Source: Bolinopsis microptera
Lineage: Eukaryota > Ctenophora > Tentaculata > Lobata > Bolinopsidae
DNA length: 60,000 nucleotides
Direction of reading: 5' to 3'
Assembly: GCF_026151205.1 (NCBI RefSeq)
Contig: NC_087072.1
Coordinates: 24,581,799-24,641,798, forward strand
The notes under the pieces were generated by a model that ran no database searches, was not told the DNA's origin, and saw only the letters and a list, made by a program, of their open reading frames with translations. Positions 56,011 to 60,000 of the stretch are shown piece by piece. Position 1 is the first letter of the stretch, and each line of letters opens with the position of its first letter. The position numbers and the translations under genes are program-made.

Positions 56011-56140
56011 TTAACGTCTCTCAAAGTGAATGTCCCTCATCATTCTAGTTCTTACGTCGCTTCTCTTATCGTCAAACGAGCTCGCTATGTTTCTGCCGTT
56101 CATTGCAAAACGTACGGCATTCGTCGTGGCTTCGTTATCC
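56011..56140 (-). CDS. CIMIP2C homologue, exon 5 (last)
   Basis: Acceptor TTTTAG, phase 2 in, TAA at 56011-56013. Encodes DNEATTNAVRFAMNGRNIAS, then a basic end (RTRMMRDIHFERR). Completes a 211-residue protein. Confidence 0.85.
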
Positions 56141-56298
56141 CTAAAACGCAAAACGTTAAGTTTTCAGCTTAAACATTCTGAAAACTGATATCCTGTGTTT
56201 ATCGTAGAATTAGACGACTCTCCATGTTCATTGGTTATTATTCAATGTTATCTGAATCAATGCGTGACAAGTGTGCAAAGTTGCAGACTACGACTCAC

Positions 56299-56438
56299 AT
56301 GTTGTTTTTCTTGTACTTGTATTGCTCCACTTTTCTGAACCTTTCACAGTCTGTAGGGTTCGGCAGCACAAAGAACTGTATCCGGGAATTGCACCCTGTT
56401 TTATCTTTGTACACCTCTCTCTGCTTCTGTATCAAGTC
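56299..56438 (-). CDS. CIMIP2C homologue, exon 4
   Basis: Acceptor CTCACAG, donor AT|GTGAGT, phase 0 to 2, 140 nt. Encodes DLIQKQREVYKDKTGCNSRI, then QFFVLPNPTDCERFRK. The Q..R.-YKDKTG segment is characteristic of the family. Confidence 0.88.
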
Positions 56439-56654
56439 CTGTGAGATATAATTATTTTAACGGTTTCAATTTGCATATGGTCCTAGTTTTAAATGTACAC
56501 AATTAAAATCATGCATGAATATATATATATTTATGCACGCTTCGTAGTTCGTTCTCCACAAAATCCCGTTTAAATAAGCATGATTCGATAGTGGTAGATG
56601 GATCAGTCCACAAAAAACTTATCATTAACAAATATTGACTAGGTAATCACTAAC

Positions 56655-56822
56655 TTCGTTCATTTTCTGAATGTCCTGGTTGCGGTTAGTAAGGTCTGAA
56701 GAGTAGTTGATCATCCTGTAGTTGGGTGGAGATCTCCACCTCTCCCTGGTCCTGTCTCTGGTTCCTATCACCAGCCTCGGGTCTGTGTAGATCTTAGGGA
56801 ACTCCGTTATCGGTGTCCCTCC
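56655..56822 (-). CDS. CIMIP2C homologue, exon 3
   Basis: Acceptor TCCCTCAG, donor GAA|GTTAGT, phase 0-0, 168 nt. Encodes GGTPITEFPKIYTDPRLVIG, then TRDRTRERWRSPPNYRM, with the conserved (R)DRW/ERW...P.Y motif. Confidence 0.9.
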
Positions 56823-56986
56823 CTGAGGGACAGGGGTGAAATAATTATCTGATAGATTAAGATTTGTTTGAGCTATTTGGTAGGTATGATCTACAATCTA
56901 AATCTACCTAAGCGATTAAATAGTCATTCTGTTAGACCTATTTCAACATCCTGTTTCAGTTAAAAAAGGTATTCACCCCTACTCAC

Positions 56987-57110
56987 CCTTTTGGCAGGAT
57001 ATGTAGAACTGTTTAGTGTTTTGCTCCGCTGGTCCAAGAAATACTTCTCAGTAGCATTGCCAAATGTTTCACCGTACATGTGGTTTAGAGTGGGGATGTA
57101 GCCCTGGTAC
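56987..57110 (-). CDS. CIMIP2C homologue, exon 2
   Basis: Acceptor TGATCAG, donor AGG|GTGAGT, phase 2 to 0, 124 nt. Encodes (G)YQGYIPTLNHMYGETFGNAT, then EKYFLDQRSK. With exon 1 it makes PGYQGYIP, the PGY.G..P signature of the FAM166/CIMIP2 family, followed by the GE.(F/Y)G segment. The family lines the inside of ciliary doublet microtubules. The acceptor and the first bases of this exon are the seed of the adjacent minisatellite. Confidence 0.92.
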
Positions 57111-58672
57111 CTGATCAAGTTCTAGAGTTTATTATGCCGGGTTGCAGTAGCCCTGGTACCTGATCAAGTTCTAGAGTTTATTATGGGGTTGTAGCCCTGG
57201 TACCTGATCAAGTTCTAGGGTTTATTATGGGGTGGTAGCCCTGGTACCTGATCAAGTTCTAGGGTTTATTATGGGGATGTAGTAGCCCTGGTACCTGATC
57301 AAGTTCTAGAGTTTATTATGGGGTTGTAGCCCTGGTACCTGATCAATTTCTAGGGTTTTTATGGGATTGTAGCCCTGGTAACTGATTAAGTTCTAGGGTT
57401 TATTATGGGGTTGTAGCCCTGGTACCTGATCAAGTTCTAGGGTTTATTATGGGGTGGTAGCCCTGGTACCTGATTAAGTTCTAGGGTTTATTATGGGGTT
57501 GTAGCCCTGGTACCTGATCAAGTTCTAGGGTTTATTATGGGGTGGTAGCCCTGGTACCTGATCAAGTTCTAGGGTTTATTATGGGGATGTAGCCCTGGTA
57601 CCTGATCAAGATCTAGGGTTTATTATGGGGTGGTAGCCCTGGTACCTGATCAAGTTCTAGGGTTTATTTTGGGGTTGTAGCCCTGGTACCTGATCAAGAT
57701 CTAGGGTTTATTATGAGGTTGTAGCCCTGGTACCTGATCAAGTTCTAGAGATTATTATGGGGTTGTAGCCCTGGTACCTGATCAAGTTCTAGAGTTTATT
57801 ATGAGGTTGTAGCCCTGGTACCTGATTAAGTTCTAGGGTTTATTATGGGGTTGTAGCCCTGGTACCTGATCAAGTTCTAGAGATTATTATGGGGTTGTAG
57901 CCCTGGTACCTGATCAATTCTAGGGTTTATTATGGGGTTGTAGCCTAGGTACTTGATCAAGTTCTAGGGTTTATTATGGGGTTGTAGCCCTGGTACCTGA
58001 TCAAGTTCTAGGGTTTATTATGGGGTGGTAGCCCTGGTACCTGATTAAGTTCTAGGGTTTATTATGGGGTTGTAGCCCTGGTACCTGATCAAGTTCTAGG
58101 GTTTATTATGGGGTGGTAGCCCTGATACCTGATCAAGTTCTAGAGTTTATTATGGGGTTGTAGCCCTGGTACCTGATCAAGTTCTAGAGATTATTATGGG
58201 GTTGTAGCCTTGGTACCTGATCAATTCTAGGGTTTATTATGGGGTTGTAGCCTAGGTACTTGATCAATTCTAGGGTTTATTATGAGGTTGTAGCCCTGAT
58301 ACCTGATCAAGTTCTAGAGTTTATTATGAGGTTGTAACCCTGGTACCTGATCAATTCTAGGGTTTATTATGGGGTTGTAGCCCTGGTACCTGATCAAGTT
58401 CTAGGGTTTATTATGGGGTTGTAGCCCCGGTAACTGATTAAGTTCTAGGGTTTATTATGGGGTTGTAGCCCTGGTACCTGATCAAGTTCTAGGGTTTATT
58501 ATGGGGTTGTAGCCCTGATACCTGATCAAGTTCTAGAGTTTATTATGAGGTTGTAACCCTGGTACCTGATCAATTCTAGGGTTTATTATGGGGTTGTAGC
58601 CCTGGTACCTGATCAAGTTCTAGGGTTTATTATGAGGTTGTAGCCTCGGTACCTGATCAAGTTCCCGAAAAC
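57092..58672. repeat. ~44 bp minisatellite carrying copies of a splice acceptor
   Basis: About 35 units of (plus) GTAGCCCTGGTACCTGATCA followed by AGTTCTAGGGTTTATTATGGG. On the minus strand each unit reads ...CTAGAACTTGATCAG|GTACCAGGGCTAC, the same bases that form the acceptor and first codons of exon 2. Variants alternate (GGG/GAG, CAAG/CAA, TTGT/TGGT), with higher-order blocks. It fills CIMIP2C intron 1. Confidence 0.95.
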
Positions 58673-58735
58673 AAAAGCTGTAAACATATGACGTCGAGAT
58701 ATTATGGCAAAGATAAAGAAAGTAGCTTAAGTTAC

Positions 58736-58809
58736 CCTGGTTTATGGCAAGGTTTGGGGTATGACCAGGTGTTAGTGGTTACCAGTCGAGGGTAGTCGTT
58801 TGATATCAT
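58736..58809 (-). CDS. CIMIP2C: CIMIP2C homologue, exon 1
   Basis: ATG at 58807-58809, donor GG|GTAACT, 74 nt, phase 2 out. Encodes MISNDYPRLVTTNTWSYPKP, then CHKPG, completing the PGYQGYIP motif with exon 2. Ciliary microtubule inner protein 2C (FAM166C) sits in the lumen of axonemal doublets and stabilises them. The five exons add up to 211 codons with no break, near the family's usual ~200. Assignment rests on motif order recalled from the vertebrate protein (PGYQG..P, KYF.D.R, F....P.L, RDRW-like, YKDKTG). Neighbour CFAP77 is also a doublet inner protein. Confidence 0.85.
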
Positions 58810-59338
58810 CTCTGCAGTGGTCCTGTCGGTTACTACGAGAGGTTAGGCGTCTTTTTCTAAGGTTCTGCTGTGAAAGATTCCAGTAGCTTATCTTAATCTA
58901 GTTGTACCCTCGTCAAGACTTCGTGAGGCTGAGCTAGTTATACATGCTATCAGAGAAGAAACAAGTTAGTTCGTAAAGAAAATATTAAGACGTTAATGGC
59001 ACTGTGGAAGACCGCATACTCTTTAGTGAATTTAAAAATCTGCTTGATAGATATTTACAAATCGTGCGAAAATTCATGAAGTTGAGGGGCAGAATCAAGT
59101 ATTTTATTTGTAAAATGGTCAACTTTAATAAATGTGAAATTTACAATAATACATGCTTACGATAAAATCTAAATGCATCATAATGCTCAAGTATTGAATT
59201 ATCAATGTGTCAATAAATGGAAGCCAGCTCAATGACAAACTAAAATCTTTAAAAATGATCACATCATTGTTTTAAACCGCGATTGTCGGGCTAAATCTAC
59301 TCGTTTTCTTCGAGTCAAAACATTGAAAAGTCTCATTC
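58810..59338. other. Intergenic between CIMIP2C and CFAP77
   Basis: About 530 bp, holding the CIMIP2C promoter and CFAP77 3' UTR. A TTTATT (AATAAA on the minus strand) lies near 59103. Nothing else seen. Confidence 0.5.
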
Positions 59339-59692
59339 TCAAGCCGTTTTCTGCTGATAATGTCTACTCATGGCTTTGACTTTCGCCTTCTCACTCGGAA
59401 AAGTGTTGAGAAAAGGCTTGACTTTTCCCCATCTGGTCATGTGCCAGAGTTTGGAGTCCTCCACCTTGACAACTTTCTTCCTCATCAGTGATGTCCTGGT
59501 GTCCTGGATGTTGTTGCTCCGCTTAGCTTGCTTATCCTGTTCCCTCTGTGCATGCTCGGCGTCCCTCATCCCTCTGATCCATCTCTCTTGGTAACTGTTC
59601 TCCAACAAGTCGTAGACTGGAGTGGAGGGTCTAGTTGGGACGCCAAAGGTCATGAAGTCTGGAGACATTTTCTTGGGATACGTTAATACCAT
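59339..59692 (-). CDS. CFAP77: CFAP77 C-terminal exon
   Basis: Open minus frame ending TGA at 59339-59341. From MSPDFMTFGVPTRPSTPVYD through DLLENSYQERW, TRTSLMRKK and LWHMTRWGKVKPFLNTFPSE it follows the C-terminal half of cilia- and flagella-associated protein 77 (NMTFG..(T/A)RPSTP..DLL...Y...W, ETR(T/S)S..RK, LWHM..(F/W).KV...L.TFP). The ATG at 59690 is probably not the true start: the family has a further ~150-200 N-terminal residues, expected in exons beyond 59.7 kb, so this is likely the last exon with an acceptor somewhere at 59660-59740. CFAP77 binds the inner wall of the doublet near the A/B-tubule junction. Confidence 0.82.
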   Translation of the reverse strand: MVLTYPKKMSPDFMTFGVPTRPSTPVYDLLENSYQERWIRGMRDAEHAQREQDKQAKRSNNIQDTRTSLMRKKVVKVEDSKLWHMTRWGKVKPFLNTFPSEKAKVKAMSRHYQQKTA

Positions 59693-59742
59693 TGTCTTAG
59701 CAGCCCTGTGATTGGTTGAGTCAAGAAAGTAAATGATAACGC

Positions 59743-60000
59743 TCTTACTTCCATGCTAAAATAACTTTACTGCATTTGCGTGTGTCATGACATTCATGAG
59801 AAGAAATCGCAGCAAAGCTAAATTGAATGATCGACATAGTACCTAAGGCCCCCCACGATGTTGAATATGATCGTGAATAAAACACCTGTCCAGTGTCTAA
59901 CAATGAGACTAGAACACTGATGCTTTATGATAAAATATGAAAAGCTGTGCACATCATATGTAATGATCCTCTGGTCTATCGTGTGATAGCCACCACACGT
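59743..60000. other. Probable CFAP77 intron, nothing else seen
   Basis: No upstream CFAP77 exon was recognised before the window ends. Confidence 0.4.

Overview
This is eukaryotic nuclear DNA from an animal. Genes are split by GT-AG introns, spacers are AT-rich, several transposon classes are present, and there are metazoan extracellular modules (LDLa, TSP1, F5/8-type), a myosin light chain and two motile-cilium proteins. A marine invertebrate with motile cilia (cnidarian, placozoan or spiralian) fits best; I cannot fix the phylum.

Layout. 1-6.9 kb: dispersed repeats arranged as two large inverted repeats, several ~540 bp elements, and a non-autonomous Helitron whose empty site is preserved in the opposite palindrome arm. 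6.9-17.4 kb (minus strand): the 3' part of a modular surface-protein gene, read 5'->3' as four near-identical F5/8-like exons (967 bp tandem array), one LDLa exon, two tandemly duplicated TSP1 exons and a last exon with an acidic linker and a GPI-type tail. All modules are phase 1-1. A broken LINE, itself carrying another insertion with a 14 bp target duplication, lies in one intron. 17.4-19.7 kb: a foldback minisatellite, a poly-G repeat and a MITE. 19,718-25,849: a complete Ty3/Gypsy retrotransposon (minus strand) with identical 86 bp LTRs, a 4 bp target duplication, and gag and pol joined by a probable -1 frameshift. 26-34 kb: a LINE-ORF1-like gene without a reverse transcriptase, a TIR element, a 99 bp satellite with 14 units and a second decayed ORF1-like sequence.

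35.6-40.7 kb (minus): a complete myosin regulatory light chain gene whose fourth coding exon exists in two phase-matched versions, probably mutually exclusive. 41-47 kb: no gene seen; a diverged ~1 kb tandem duplication. 47.0-49.3 kb (plus): an unrecognised small secreted protein with 8 cysteines after the signal sequence and a start codon apparently split by an intron. 50-51 kb: inverted repeats and poly-C. 51.4-52.6 kb (minus): an unrecognised single-exon type I membrane protein. 56.0-58.8 kb (minus): a complete five-exon CIMIP2C (FAM166C) homologue whose first intron is filled by a minisatellite that repeats the intron's own 3' splice site about 35 times. 59.3-59.7 kb (minus): the C-terminal exon of CFAP77. 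The last two are both axonemal microtubule inner proteins and are adjacent on the same strand.

All exon structures were deduced by eye from splice consensus, phase and domain continuity. No transcript or database was consulted; family matches are from memory.
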